A stretch of DNA of 64,000 bases from Paenibacillus sp. FJAT-26967 (GCF_001541095.1 NZ_LMXH01000002.1:696671-760670), one strand, 5' to 3'; positions 1 through 7,454 are shown, counted from the first letter of the stretch. A program made the numbers and translations. The notes: generated by a model not told the origin, from the letters alone.

Positions 1-371
1 CTGTTTTCAAACGGTACGGTTTGAGGGACCGTGGAAAGAAAGAAGCAGACTTTGCCGTCCTGCGCGAAACCACAATGCCGGCGGTGCTGCTTGAATATGG
101 ATTCCTGGACAGTGCCAAAGATTCCGCCCTATTCAAAGATGATAATTTCCTGGACGAATTGGCCCGCGCAACGGCTGATGGTCTGGCGGAAGCGTTTGAC
201 CTGCCCGCAGCTGAACCTGCAAACGATCCGCTGCAGGACGCTCTGAGCAAGCTGCAAAAGGCTGGCGTAATTGACTCGCCGGATTACTGGACAGCCAATG
301 CCCGCGCGGGGGGGACGGTCAAAGGGGACTATGCGGCGCTGCTTATCAAACGTTTGGCTGATAAATTATAG
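1..371 (+). CDS. Phage endolysin, N-acetylmuramoyl-L-alanine amidase (C-terminal part)
   Basis: The reading frame is open from the left edge, so the N-terminal half lies outside the window. The visible part contains the Amidase_3 signatures YGLRDRG and RETTMPAVLLEYGF, the latter holding the glutamate expected in the zinc amidase active site. It is followed by an alanine-rich linker and a C-terminal segment (SKLQKAGVIDSPDYW...) of the kind used as a cell-wall-binding tail in Bacillus and Paenibacillus phage lysins. It would cut the amide bond between muramic acid and L-alanine at lysis. It is the last gene before a terminator, and the holin lies about 1.3 kb further on. Confidence 0.88.
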   Translation, partial: VFKRYGLRDRGKKEADFAVLRETTMPAVLLEYGFLDSAKDSALFKDDNFLDELARATADGLAEAFDLPAAEPANDPLQDALSKLQKAGVIDSPDYWTANARAGGTVKGDYAALLIKRLADKL

Positions 372-392
372 GCCTCTTTTAAAAGACAAATA

Positions 393-429
393 AAAACGCT
401 GTCCAAAATGTATTTTTAGGCAGCGTTTT
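393..429 (+). terminator. Intrinsic terminator after endolysin
   Basis: AAAACGCTGTCC pairs with GGCAGCGTTTT around an A/T-rich loop, just after the amidase stop codon. The right arm runs into TTTTAATAT. Confidence 0.75.
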
Positions 430-501
430 AATATATAGGTAATATACTGATGAATACAATTTAGTGTGTATGATATACTAAATCAAAAAGGGGGGATGCA
501 A

Positions 502-672
502 ATGTTTAATCGAAAATCTATAGGTGCTTTTATTTCCCGTGGCTTTCGGGAAACAGAAGAAAAAAAGCAAGATTTCGATAATAAATATCAGCAAACCTCA
601 GATCGGATAAGTAATGCTCGTCAAAAGATGATGGAACGGTCAGAAAAACGCAATATCACTCGAAATAAATAG
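502..672 (+). CDS. Small charged protein of unknown function (56 aa)
   Basis: This short ORF starts at ATG 502, six bases after a run of six G that serves as ribosome binding site. An in-frame ATG six bases earlier is too close to the site. The product is rich in Lys, Arg, Gln and Glu, has no membrane segment and is predicted to be helical. I do not recognise the family. It sits between the endolysin terminator and an opposite-strand gene, whose last codons it overlaps tail to tail by 17 bases. Confidence 0.5.
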   Translation: MFNRKSIGAFISRGFRETEEKKQDFDNKYQQTSDRISNARQKMMERSEKRNITRNK

Positions 673-1564
673 CTACCGGGGAGACAATTATGTCTCCCTT
701 TTCCATTAAATTGACTTCATCAACAAAGCTGTCCATCATTTGGTTTGTAAGTGTTGAGAGCTCCCTAAAATTCCCGTTTTCTTTAAACATATTTAAATCA
801 AAGTCTATAAATTCCCTCGTTAATTTTCCAAGCACCGTGATTTCAATTTTTGAACTTGTCCCATATTTAAAAATTAAATCTTCTGATGTATTTCTTAAAA
901 ATTCGGACTTCAGTGGTGAAAAGAATTTTCCTTGTTTCAGGCAGACTTCGGAAGGTAAGGCATTTTGTAGATAACTGGTAAAAAAATCAAATGCTTCAAA
1001 AGCTGTTTGTATGCCAGGATCATTTGTCAGGCTTTCATCCGGAGTATCGTTTAGCTTCTCGGTTAAAGACATTAGTTTTGTCATAATATCTTTGTTTACC
1101 ATTTTACGGATATAGGATACATCAAAGATGCTAAATGTGGCTTTGATTTTAATATACTTGCCTAATTTGTATTTTGAGTATTCACCGTCTGTGCAACAAA
1201 GCATATCTGGCCTTGAATCAATATATGACTCAAAGTCATTAAGAGCATTATCATGCAGTTGCGTTGAGATAATTTCTTTTCCGATATCTAATTGGCTTAA
1301 GCTATAAGACTCATCTATTTTCTGTTTATTAGTATATTTATAAGTTACCTCTCCAGAAGGAGTAACGAAAAGGAAAGGGATATTAACACTCCCTGTGGAG
1401 AACTTTCCACTCACATCATGAGTAGATTCTTCCTGTTTCATGTCTGTGGTGGTCGATGTTTGTTGGTCCGTTATTTCTCTAGTAAAATTTACTGGAAGTC
1501 CTTGGTTCACTTGAGCCATGAAAGAGTGCAAAAAAGAAGTATCCAAATATACGATTTCTTTCAT
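656..1564 (-). CDS. DUF6414-like protein inserted between lysis genes
   Basis: The 302-residue protein begins MKEIVYLDTSFLHSF, the start typical of a family I know as DUF6414 (a short YLD motif near the N terminus, then a soluble alpha/beta body). The assignment is from memory and of moderate certainty. There is no signal peptide or membrane segment. The ATG is preceded by AAAGGGG at a 9-base spacing. The gene runs against the lysis genes and lies between endolysin and holin, as expected for a cargo gene with its own promoter. The function is unknown; a role in superinfection exclusion or defence is only a guess from position. Confidence 0.6.
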   Translation of the reverse strand: MKEIVYLDTSFLHSFMAQVNQGLPVNFTREITDQQTSTTTDMKQEESTHDVSGKFSTGSVNIPFLFVTPSGEVTYKYTNKQKIDESYSLSQLDIGKEIISTQLHDNALNDFESYIDSRPDMLCCTDGEYSKYKLGKYIKIKATFSIFDVSYIRKMVNKDIMTKLMSLTEKLNDTPDESLTNDPGIQTAFEAFDFFTSYLQNALPSEVCLKQGKFFSPLKSEFLRNTSEDLIFKYGTSSKIEITVLGKLTREFIDFDLNMFKENGNFRELSTLTNQMMDSFVDEVNLMEKGDIIVSPVAIYFE

Positions 1565-1649
1565 ATAATCAATCCCCTTTACAATTTAATATTTTTACAT
1601 CATACATTTTTTAGAACAATTTTCCAACTATATTATAGGAGGGATGCAG

Positions 1650-2042
1650 ATGTCAGAACAGATAACAGAGATTCTAACGCCTCTTGTGCTTGCACTAGTG
1701 ACCGCCTTGGTGAGCGTTTTAACCGTGGCGATTACCGCAGGCAAGACCCTCGCTATCAACTGGCTACAGGCGCGTACCAGCGCCGCGCAACAGGAGGTAA
1801 TTGGCCGGATCGCCCGGGAAGCGATGGCCTACGCCGAAAAATATGCCATCCCGAAGGGTGTAGCCAAGCTTGATGAGGCGATGGATTACGCCGCCCAGGA
1901 GCTACGGCAGCGAGGGATAAACGTGGACAGTAAAAAGCTGCGTGGCGTGATCGAGGCCGCATGGATGGAGCATAACAAGACCATTGCGCCCAAGACTACC
2001 TTAGAGATAACCACAGATATAGCAAAGGTAGAGACAACCTAA
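1650..2042 (+). CDS. Phage holin, LLH family
   Basis: The 130-residue product has one N-terminal membrane segment (about residues 8-32). A soluble helical part follows, with EVIGRIAREAMAYAEKYAI and a C-terminal AAWMEHNK region, the layout of the LLH-type phage holins. It would form membrane lesions that let the endolysin reach the wall. The start chosen is ATG 1650, six bases after AGGAGGG; the in-frame ATG at 1644 overlaps that site. A strong terminator follows directly, so this closes the late operon. Confidence 0.85.
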   Translation: MSEQITEILTPLVLALVTALVSVLTVAITAGKTLAINWLQARTSAAQQEVIGRIAREAMAYAEKYAIPKGVAKLDEAMDYAAQELRQRGINVDSKKLRGVIEAAWMEHNKTIAPKTTLEITTDIAKVETT

Positions 2043-2049
2043 ATACATC

Positions 2050-2082
2050 AAACCCCCGTGCCAATGGCCGGGGGTTTCTTTT
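2050..2082 (+). terminator. Intrinsic terminator after holin
   Basis: A GC-rich stem (AAACCCCCG against CGGGGGTTT, extended by GCC/GGC) with the small loop AAT is followed by CTTTTTATT. Confidence 0.88.
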
Positions 2083-2118
2083 TATTCAGTAAGAGCCAGC
2101 ATCTATTAGTTCTAAATT

Positions 2119-2541
2119 TTACAAACTATCAATGACTTTTTTGTATTTTTCAAAATTGGATTTTTCCATTTTGCCTGGCATCATTATTAATACATCACCC
2201 TTAGCGGCCGTGTGAGAAAAAAACATGGCAGATGTCTTGCCGAGTTCATCATAATGTTTTTTGAGCTCTTCTAAATCCTTCTGCTTTTCAAAAATAAATA
2301 TGCGTCCTGCTGACTTCTCTCCCAGTGAAGGTAAAAAGATACGCTTACCTTCCTTAAATTTCATTGGAGCAAGGCCCATATCTTCAGAAACGATATCCGC
2401 TGGGTTCTCTGCTTCTAATCCCGCTTCCTTAAATTTGGACACTACATCATCCGATTTCACAGACGGTTCACTTGAACAAGCAGACCCAAAAACCAACAAC
2501 ATAGCAACAACCAGTAATAACCCGAAACTTTTTTTAAACAA
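2119..2541 (-). CDS. Small prophage-encoded lipoprotein
   Basis: The start is TTG 2541, seven bases after AGGGGG; a longer upstream reading lacks a ribosome site. The 140-residue product opens with KKSFGLLLVVAMLLVFGSAC, a lipoprotein signal peptide with the modified cysteine in the lipobox. A soluble domain of about 115 residues follows. It would be anchored to the outer face of the cell membrane. No family is recognised. Expressed opposite to the phage late genes, it fits a lysogenic conversion gene. Confidence 0.7.
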   Translation of the reverse strand: MFKKSFGLLLVVAMLLVFGSACSSEPSVKSDDVVSKFKEAGLEAENPADIVSEDMGLAPMKFKEGKRIFLPSLGEKSAGRIFIFEKQKDLEELKKHYDELGKTSAMFFSHTAAKGDVLIMMPGKMEKSNFEKYKKVIDSL

Positions 2542-2622
2542 CGTGGTGCCCCCTAAATCTGATTTAAATAGCAAAATTAGTCTATCAGATACAGGAAAAT
2601 AAAACCATACAATATGTAACAT

Positions 2623-2748
2623 TTAATTACCCGTTAATAATTCTAGATAGATAATCAGAGTTAGGTATAAACCACCAAAAATATAAATGAAAAAAAACAG
2701 AGCCAATAATAGCTCGCCTAATTCTCCATTCACTTTTCTTCTTTTCAT
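2623..2748 (-). CDS. 41-residue single-pass membrane peptide
   Basis: ATG 2748 is preceded by GTGAGGC at normal spacing. The product has a basic N terminus (MKRRK), an acidic short linker, then one long hydrophobic stretch (about residues 12-38). It is too small for standard gene calling, but the start signal and clean membrane helix support it. It lies just upstream of the lipoprotein on the same strand. The function is unknown; a holin-like, toxin-like or regulatory membrane peptide are all possible. Confidence 0.5.
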   Translation of the reverse strand: MKRRKVNGELGELLLALFFFIYIFGGLYLTLIIYLELLTGN

Positions 2749-2839
2749 ATTAATAGCCTCACTCATTTAGTTTACAGTAATTGTAAACTATTTAACCCTA
2801 TAAGGTCAAAACGTCCGTTGGAGAGAGAGCATAGTTTGC

Positions 2840-3067
2840 TCACCACCGCTTACCTGCTTCATCTACCCATTCATACAAATCATCTATACTACAATCAAAG
2901 ATTATTGCAGCTTCCTTTGATTTGGTCAAAGATAGTTGCCGTTCTCCCTTGATGACTTTGTGAATAAAGGAATCTGAAAGCTTGAGTCGTCGGGCTAGTT
3001 GGGCTTGTGTCATTCCGGCTTGCGCCAGAAGTATAGGTAAGCGGCTCCTCTCAATACGGAGCGCCAA
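2840..3067 (-). CDS. XRE-family helix-turn-helix protein
   Basis: This 75-residue protein starts at TTG 3067, seven bases after GGAGG. Almost the whole length is one HTH_3 domain: LLAQAGMTQAQLARRLKLSD, then SFIHKVIKGERQLSLTKSKEAA, then the FDCSIDDLYEW segment typical of these folds. It is a DNA-binding regulator, probably of the neighbouring cargo genes. It is smaller than a CI repressor and has no second domain. Confidence 0.8.
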   Translation of the reverse strand: MALRIERSRLPILLAQAGMTQAQLARRLKLSDSFIHKVIKGERQLSLTKSKEAAIIFDCSIDDLYEWVDEAGKRW

Positions 3068-3245
3068 AGATGTACCTCCCTGCTGCTGATTATCTGACTT
3101 AAATTATACCACGCTTAAGATTTGTTTGACATCGAAGCACTTGGATACACAGAGAAAAAGCCGGACCGAAGAGGGACCGACTGAAGAGAACTATACACGC
3201 GAGTATATATTCAGAGAGCGCCTGGTACATTCGTGGATACGGGAT

Positions 3246-3959
3246 TTATTTCTTTGACTTTTTGGTTATTTGGATTTCTCCACTGTGAATTCTATCCAAT
3301 AATATGGCATCTAGGTATCTTATGAGCTCTTTAATTTTAGTAATATCTCGGTAAAAAATATCTCTAAATATAAATTTAATGCTCGAAACGATCAAGATAA
3401 GCCCTGCTGCTGAAATTAAAAACAAAATAGATCTAGAAAAGACAACAGGCATTAGTTGGTCTTTAAAAGAACTTGATATAAGATTATTCCACAACGGAAT
3501 TAACAATGCTAACCCCAATCCACTGATTAAAAATTTGTAATTGCTTTTGTATTCAATCTCATTTTTAAGATTGTGAATTAATTTTTCCAACTGCTCATTT
3601 GAGCCTATTCTTTGCTTTATGTATGACTCTAGCTTTTTAAATCTTTGTCTTTCAAATTCCTTACCGCCCCATATTAACTCTTGCTTACTAATACCATAAA
3701 CTTTTTTTATGATCCTTTTATTATGTTGGTTTATGATTACAAGGATTATTAAGCAAATTGCTAAACAAATATAGGCATAAATTTGTTGATTTGAAAAAAA
3801 TGTTAAATACAAACCTATGAAAACTGATGCCATGTAAAAAATAAAATAGGACAATAGTACAAATCTATTCATGTGTTTATAGACTAGTTTCCCCATTCCC
3901 AACTCATCTTTATAATATTGAATGACTTCTTCTTGAATCAAGAATTTCGCCCCTATCAT
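3246..3959 (-). CDS. Multi-pass membrane protein of unknown function
   Basis: The 237-residue product has two membrane hairpins (about residues 28-75 and 145-195) separated by a basic, helical cytoplasmic segment rich in Lys, Glu and Gln. No conserved catalytic motif is seen. ATG 3959 has no clear ribosome site, so the start is uncertain. It lies 58 bases downstream of the CPBP protease on the same strand and could be co-expressed with it. The A/T-rich composition matches the nearby agr-like genes rather than the phage replication genes. Confidence 0.6.
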   Translation of the reverse strand: MIGAKFLIQEEVIQYYKDELGMGKLVYKHMNRFVLLSYFIFYMASVFIGLYLTFFSNQQIYAYICLAICLIILVIINQHNKRIIKKVYGISKQELIWGGKEFERQRFKKLESYIKQRIGSNEQLEKLIHNLKNEIEYKSNYKFLISGLGLALLIPLWNNLISSSFKDQLMPVVFSRSILFLISAAGLILIVSSIKFIFRDIFYRDITKIKELIRYLDAILLDRIHSGEIQITKKSKK

Positions 3960-4017
3960 GATTTTATAAAATGTAACAAAAAAATTTTATCAAAAAGAGT
4001 TAATATAATCCATAACT

Positions 4018-4701
4018 TTATGAACATTTTGTTATGGTAGAAGATGCCATCTTAACAAAAATTATTTTGAGATCATACAAAATGTGAAATATGATCGGAA
4101 GCATGAGGTTCCCCGTTATAAAGTAAAGCCACACCATGACAGCACCGAATCCGAGAGAAGATACGACTCCTGATAGCCCTTGAGAAAAGTGCCCAAGAGC
4201 AAAAATTGTTGTGACTATGATAACTGCGATAATCGGAGACAGGCTTAATTTTTCAATGGCTAGATTATACATATACCCTCTGAATATAATTTCCTCCGAA
4301 ATCCCTATAGATACTGCGACAGGAATATATAGCTTCAACTCAGTAGGAGTAATAGGCAACAAATAATTTTTTTCATTTACTTGATCGCTGACTAAATTTC
4401 TAAATTTTGCATTGTACTTTATCAAAAAAAACGGAATGATGGAAGTAATTAGGTAATACAAAAATGTTACTCCTAACAGAATGTCGAAGAGCAAGTTGAA
4501 GCTGATGCTATGCTTAACAGTAAAGGGTGCTTGTAGCAAAAAAATGAAAGTAGTTATAAGCAAATTGCAAGTAAGGATTATGAAGTAATACCGCTGCTTA
4601 TTAAGTGTGGATGGATTCCGCTTAAGTTTACCAAGCTGCACATGACTGGTTAATGGAATAAGTATTAAAACAAGTGTGAGCATAAGCGTATGGAATAACA
4701 A
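4018..4701 (-). CDS. CPBP (CAAX/bacteriocin-processing) membrane protease
   Basis: The 227-residue polytopic membrane protein carries the three motifs of the CPBP/Abi family: EEIIFRG (Glu136, Glu137, Arg141), FALGH (His171) and FHILYD (His206, Asp210). These are the expected catalytic residues. The start is TTG 4701, seven bases after GGTGG; ATG 4683 is an alternative. It is divergent from the agr-like operon, sharing a 125-base intergenic region. In Staphylococcus aureus the CPBP protein MroQ takes part in Agr peptide maturation, so a role in processing the peptide encoded next door is a reasonable inference. Confidence 0.88.
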   Translation of the reverse strand: MLFHTLMLTLVLILIPLTSHVQLGKLKRNPSTLNKQRYYFIILTCNLLITTFIFLLQAPFTVKHSISFNLLFDILLGVTFLYYLITSIIPFFLIKYNAKFRNLVSDQVNEKNYLLPITPTELKLYIPVAVSIGISEEIIFRGYMYNLAIEKLSLSPIIAVIIVTTIFALGHFSQGLSGVVSSLGFGAVMVWLYFITGNLMLPIIFHILYDLKIIFVKMASSTITKCS

Positions 4702-4743
4702 AATTACACCACCTTAATTTTTGATAAAGACCCATCAAGTATA

Positions 4744-4772
4744 TTGACTGTAAATATTTTCTTCGTTATGAT
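4744..4772 (+). promoter_or_regulatory. Sigma-A promoter of the agr-like operon
   Basis: TTGACT, 17 bases, TATGAT: one mismatch to each consensus hexamer and ideal spacing. Transcription would start near 4779, about 48 bases before the first gene. Confidence 0.8.
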
Positions 4773-4826
4773 AAATGTAACATTAATCAAATGAAATTAA
4801 CAACCATTTTTAGGAGGGAAAGGATA

Positions 4827-5027
4827 ATGCCTAGAGGAGGTAAACGCGAAGGTGCTGGACGGAAGGTACTTGGCGCAACACGAAGGGTATCATTAACTCT
4901 CCCGGCAGAATTGTGGGAAGTAATAGACGAAACGGGACAGCCACTCTCCACAGTTCTAAGGCAGATAATAATTGAATCGAAATCATTAAAGAAGAAAATG
5001 AATTTGAAATCAATTGAGGAGTCGTGA
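4827..5027 (+). CDS. Ribbon-helix-helix DNA-binding protein, first gene of agr-like operon
   Basis: The start is ATG 4827, preceded by AGGAGGGAAAGG. The 66-residue product has a basic glycine-rich arm (MPRGGKREGAGRK), then RRVSLTLPAELWEVIDETG and PLSTVLRQIIIES. That is the beta strand plus two helices of an Arc/CopG-type dimeric repressor. Its stop codon overlaps the GTG start of the sensor gene (GTGA), so the two are translationally coupled. It is the only DNA-binding protein in the operon and is thus the likely output or autoregulator. Its target sites are not identified. Confidence 0.78.
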   Translation: MPRGGKREGAGRKVLGATRRVSLTLPAELWEVIDETGQPLSTVLRQIIIESKSLKKKMNLKSIEES

Positions 5028-5698
5028 GGGCTGTGAACTTCGTAATGCTCTTAGAATTTATATCTATAACTATCTTTGTATCATCTTTCATAGCAATGAA
5101 CTATGCTATTTTCAAAATTCCAATACGAAAAAATATTGAACAAATTTTATTTATCGGTTTAATAGTTGGATCGACTAATTTTATATTTAAAGTGGCGTTG
5201 GATAATGAATATTTTATCTTTGCACAGACTCTAATCTACATAATTTTGTTAGTAATATTAAGGAAATATCCTATATATTACGCTTTTGCAGTAGCTACAA
5301 TCGGATCGTTAATTGTATCCTTCATGGATGCTATCGTTACAATTACAGCACTCCAATTGGAAGTTAGTTCTCTTGAGTCAATGAAAGATAACCTTGCACA
5401 TGCTATAAGTTTCAACCTGATACTTACCGCTTTTTGTATATTGACTGCATACATAGTAGTTAAATTCAGAATCAGCTTTTCTTTCATGGTCAGTAGATTC
5501 AAGTCACTGGATATCGTTTGGAATATACTTTTTGTTGTTGGTAATGTTGTCTTGCAGATCACAGCTAAAGGGCTCCGAGTGAATTCGACACCAGGGTTGC
5601 TCATTATTTTTATTGGCGTCATTACGTTAGTTGTTCTTATATATAGCTACCTAAAAAACAAAAAAACATTAATAGATAGACATGGTGGTGACAAATGA
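5024..5698 (+). CDS. AgrC-like polytopic sensor protein without kinase domain
   Basis: The 224-residue product is six or seven hydrophobic helices from about residue 5 to 211. It ends with a short basic tail (YLKNKKTLIDRHGGDK) right after the last helix. The length and layout match the membrane sensor half of AgrC-type histidine kinases, and its position next to agrB and agrD supports that reading. The dimerisation/His and ATPase domains are entirely absent, and no remnant is found downstream because agrB starts within the stop codon (ATGA). It starts at GTG 5024 inside the preceding stop. I infer a peptide receptor or immunity/decoy protein; sequence similarity to AgrC itself is not demonstrated. 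Confidence 0.6.
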   Translation: MRAVNFVMLLEFISITIFVSSFIAMNYAIFKIPIRKNIEQILFIGLIVGSTNFIFKVALDNEYFIFAQTLIYIILLVILRKYPIYYAFAVATIGSLIVSFMDAIVTITALQLEVSSLESMKDNLAHAISFNLILTAFCILTAYIVVKFRISFSFMVSRFKSLDIVWNILFVVGNVVLQITAKGLRVNSTPGLLIIFIGVITLVVLIYSYLKNKKTLIDRHGGDK

Positions 5699-6237
5699 AT
5701 TACGTAAACAAGTATGCAGATTCATTGGCTAACAAGATAAAATCTGCTTATCCAGAAGGATCTTCGGTTGAAGTTAATAGGTTGGGCTTAATCGTAATTT
5801 TGAACCAATTAATAGTGATGAGCCTGGTGTTATTAATTTGCTTGTTTACGGGTCATTTTTGGAGCGCGTTTCTATGCTCCATAGTTTATCCGATCCTTAG
5901 AGATAACAGCGGCGGATTTCACTTTCGATCATCCACTATTTGTAATATCATTACAGCTACTTTTGTTATTATTGCAGTGCATTCATCCTTCCCATTTTGG
6001 AATGCAGGGTTTATTTTGAATTTAGGAGCAGCAATAATATTATTCATTTATGCTCCCAGCGGGATCAAGCAAAGTCGCCTTGATAAAAAATATTATCCTT
6101 TAATCAAGCTTTTGGCGGTACTAATCGTAAGTATTAATTTCTTTTTGCAGTGGGAAGTTCTTTCTGTACTTTTTTTTATTCAAGCGTGCACGACTATCAC
6201 TTTTTTTCAAAAGGTGCTAGATAAATATAATTTATGA
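5695..6237 (+). CDS. agrB: AgrB-like peptide-processing membrane protease
   Basis: The 180-residue polytopic membrane protein has the accessory-gene-regulator B signature RDNSGGFHFRSSTIC. Its catalytic His76 and Cys83 have the same spacing as His77/Cys84 of S. aureus AgrB. It would cut the C-terminal tail of the AgrD precursor and form the thiolactone ring. The N-terminal amphipathic stretch (NKYADSLANKIKSAYP) is also typical. ATG 5695 overlaps the upstream stop, giving tight coupling. The agrD-like gene begins 19 bases after the stop. Confidence 0.93.
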   Translation: MNYVNKYADSLANKIKSAYPEGSSVEVNRLGLIVILNQLIVMSLVLLICLFTGHFWSAFLCSIVYPILRDNSGGFHFRSSTICNIITATFVIIAVHSSFPFWNAGFILNLGAAIILFIYAPSGIKQSRLDKKYYPLIKLLAVLIVSINFFLQWEVLSVLFFIQACTTITFFQKVLDKYNL

Positions 6238-6256
6238 TATGAGAGGAGGATACGAT

Positions 6257-6385
6257 ATGAAGCGAATCGTAGCTATGTTAGCAGATAAACTACTAACCAG
6301 GACTGCAAGACAAGTGACGCATAAAGCATGTTGGTGGGGATGTCATCGCCCTGAGGATGTACCACAAGAACTTTTTCAAAAATGA
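6257..6385 (+). CDS. agrD: AgrD-like autoinducing peptide precursor (42 aa)
   Basis: ATG 6257 follows GAGAGGAGGA at six bases. The peptide has an amphipathic N-terminal leader (MKRIVAMLADKLLTRTARQ), a core with two cysteines (Cys25-Trp-Trp-Gly-Cys29), and an acidic tail PEDVPQELFQK. The tail closely matches the VPKEL tail of staphylococcal AgrD. If AgrB cuts after Cys29, the Cys25 thiol would close a five-residue thiolactone ring CWWGC, the usual ring size of agr peptides. The exact cut sites are inferred. A terminator follows 10 bases later, ending the operon. Confidence 0.85.
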   Translation: MKRIVAMLADKLLTRTARQVTHKACWWGCHRPEDVPQELFQK

Positions 6386-6394
6386 TTTTAGAGT

Positions 6395-6423
6395 CCCTGC
6401 CTGAAAATGGCGGGGATTTTTTT
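6395..6423 (+). terminator. Intrinsic terminator of agr-like operon
   Basis: CCCTGCC pairs with GGCGGGG (one G-U) around a seven-base loop and is followed by a run of T. Confidence 0.85.
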
Positions 6424-6486
6424 GTTTACTCCGAAGTGCAAAGGGAACTATAATTGAGAACGAATGTTCGAAAAGGGGCGATGCGC

Positions 6487-6855
6487 GTGGAGGAAAAGGA
6501 ATTAGTTATAAGGCATTCAATTTTACTTATTACGCGAGATGTTGTTGAGCAGAGCCTAGCGAAAATACAACTTGAGAACCTTTTACTAAGACAGTTATAC
6601 GTAGGAGCTTCGAGGATCGCTTTGAACGAGGTGATCCAAGACATACAGGAGGTACGGAAGGAGTTGGGAAAACGGGGCATCAGAGTATATGAAAATGAAA
6701 ATTTAAATGGTTCGATGCGCGTTAAATATACTTCTGAGAGCCAGCAAAATGATTTGACATTGAACCGTGATGAGGTCAAGTCGATGGTTAGTTTAAACAT
6801 ACAAAATTATATAGGTGATGTAAAAGAGAAATTTGAAAAGGCCACTGCTTGGTGA
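6487..6855 (+). CDS. Small helical protein of unknown function
   Basis: The start chosen is GTG 6487, eight bases after AAAAGGGG; ATG 6481 is only two bases from that site. The 122-residue product is mainly helical and charged, with no membrane segment, and ends in a Lys/Glu-rich helix. The family is not recognised. It stands alone between the agr-like operon and a two-way terminator, upstream of the repressor region, so a role in lysogeny control is possible but not shown. Confidence 0.6.
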   Translation: MEEKELVIRHSILLITRDVVEQSLAKIQLENLLLRQLYVGASRIALNEVIQDIQEVRKELGKRGIRVYENENLNGSMRVKYTSESQQNDLTLNRDEVKSMVSLNIQNYIGDVKEKFEKATAW

Positions 6856-6872
6856 AAATGATAGAGTAAAAC

Positions 6873-6907
6873 AAAAAAGACCAGGGATGCTTTCCCATGG
6901 TCTTTTT
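6873..6907. terminator. Bidirectional terminator
   Basis: AAAAAGACCAGGG pairs with CCCATGGTCTTTTT, with A-rich and T-rich flanks on both sides. It serves the gene at 6487 and the convergent ImmA-like gene. Confidence 0.82.
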
Positions 6908-6955
6908 GCACCGATGCTTTCGGGTGACTAAATTATACCAAATGTGTCATTAATG

Positions 6956-7285
6956 TCAATCAATTTGTGACTTGTAATTCCAAAGTTTTATAAGAGCAAG
7001 GCGATGCAGCTTGTTCGCCAATGGTTTCACTTCATTTGTGAGTAGAATATACTGTGTGCCCGGATGAGTAAGATGTCTATTAACGAGCTGCGCGCAGGCG
7101 AGGTCTTGAAGTTCTAATTCAATGTTAGCGTTCAGCATGATTCTATAGGTTTTTTCGCCGCTAACGTTGTAAAATCCAGCATAATCCCCTAAATCTTCAT
7201 AGTGCATTATTTTAATTCCCAAATGCCTAGCAGCAGCAAATGGACTATGTATACCTATTTCTTGGTAAACTCTCTCAATGGACAT
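6956..7285 (-). CDS. ImmA/IrrE-like protein with degenerate protease motif
   Basis: The 109-residue protein resembles the N-terminal part of ImmA/IrrE metallopeptidases: an AARHLGIKI helix, then GDYAGFYNVSGEKTYRIMLNANIE, then a helix where the family has HEXXH. Here that helix reads CAQLVNRHLTH, so the first His and the Glu are missing and zinc catalysis is unlikely. In ICEBs1 and many prophages ImmA cleaves the repressor to induce the phage. This copy lies beside the repressor and in the same direction, but is probably only a binding or regulatory relic. It is also shorter than usual. Confidence 0.65.
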   Translation of the reverse strand: MSIERVYQEIGIHSPFAAARHLGIKIMHYEDLGDYAGFYNVSGEKTYRIMLNANIELELQDLACAQLVNRHLTHPGTQYILLTNEVKPLANKLHRLALIKLWNYKSQID

Positions 7286-7454
7286 CCACTGTCCCTCCCT
7301 TTATTTCTTTATATTCCATGATAGAGTGGCAAGACCTCCTGTGGGCTGAGTTGTTGAGAGAGCAGAGTTAATCCAGGGATTAGTCAACCACGTATGTACG
7401 ATCAAAAATAGGCGTTAACATCTATGACAGTTTGTGAAGGTAATATATCACACG

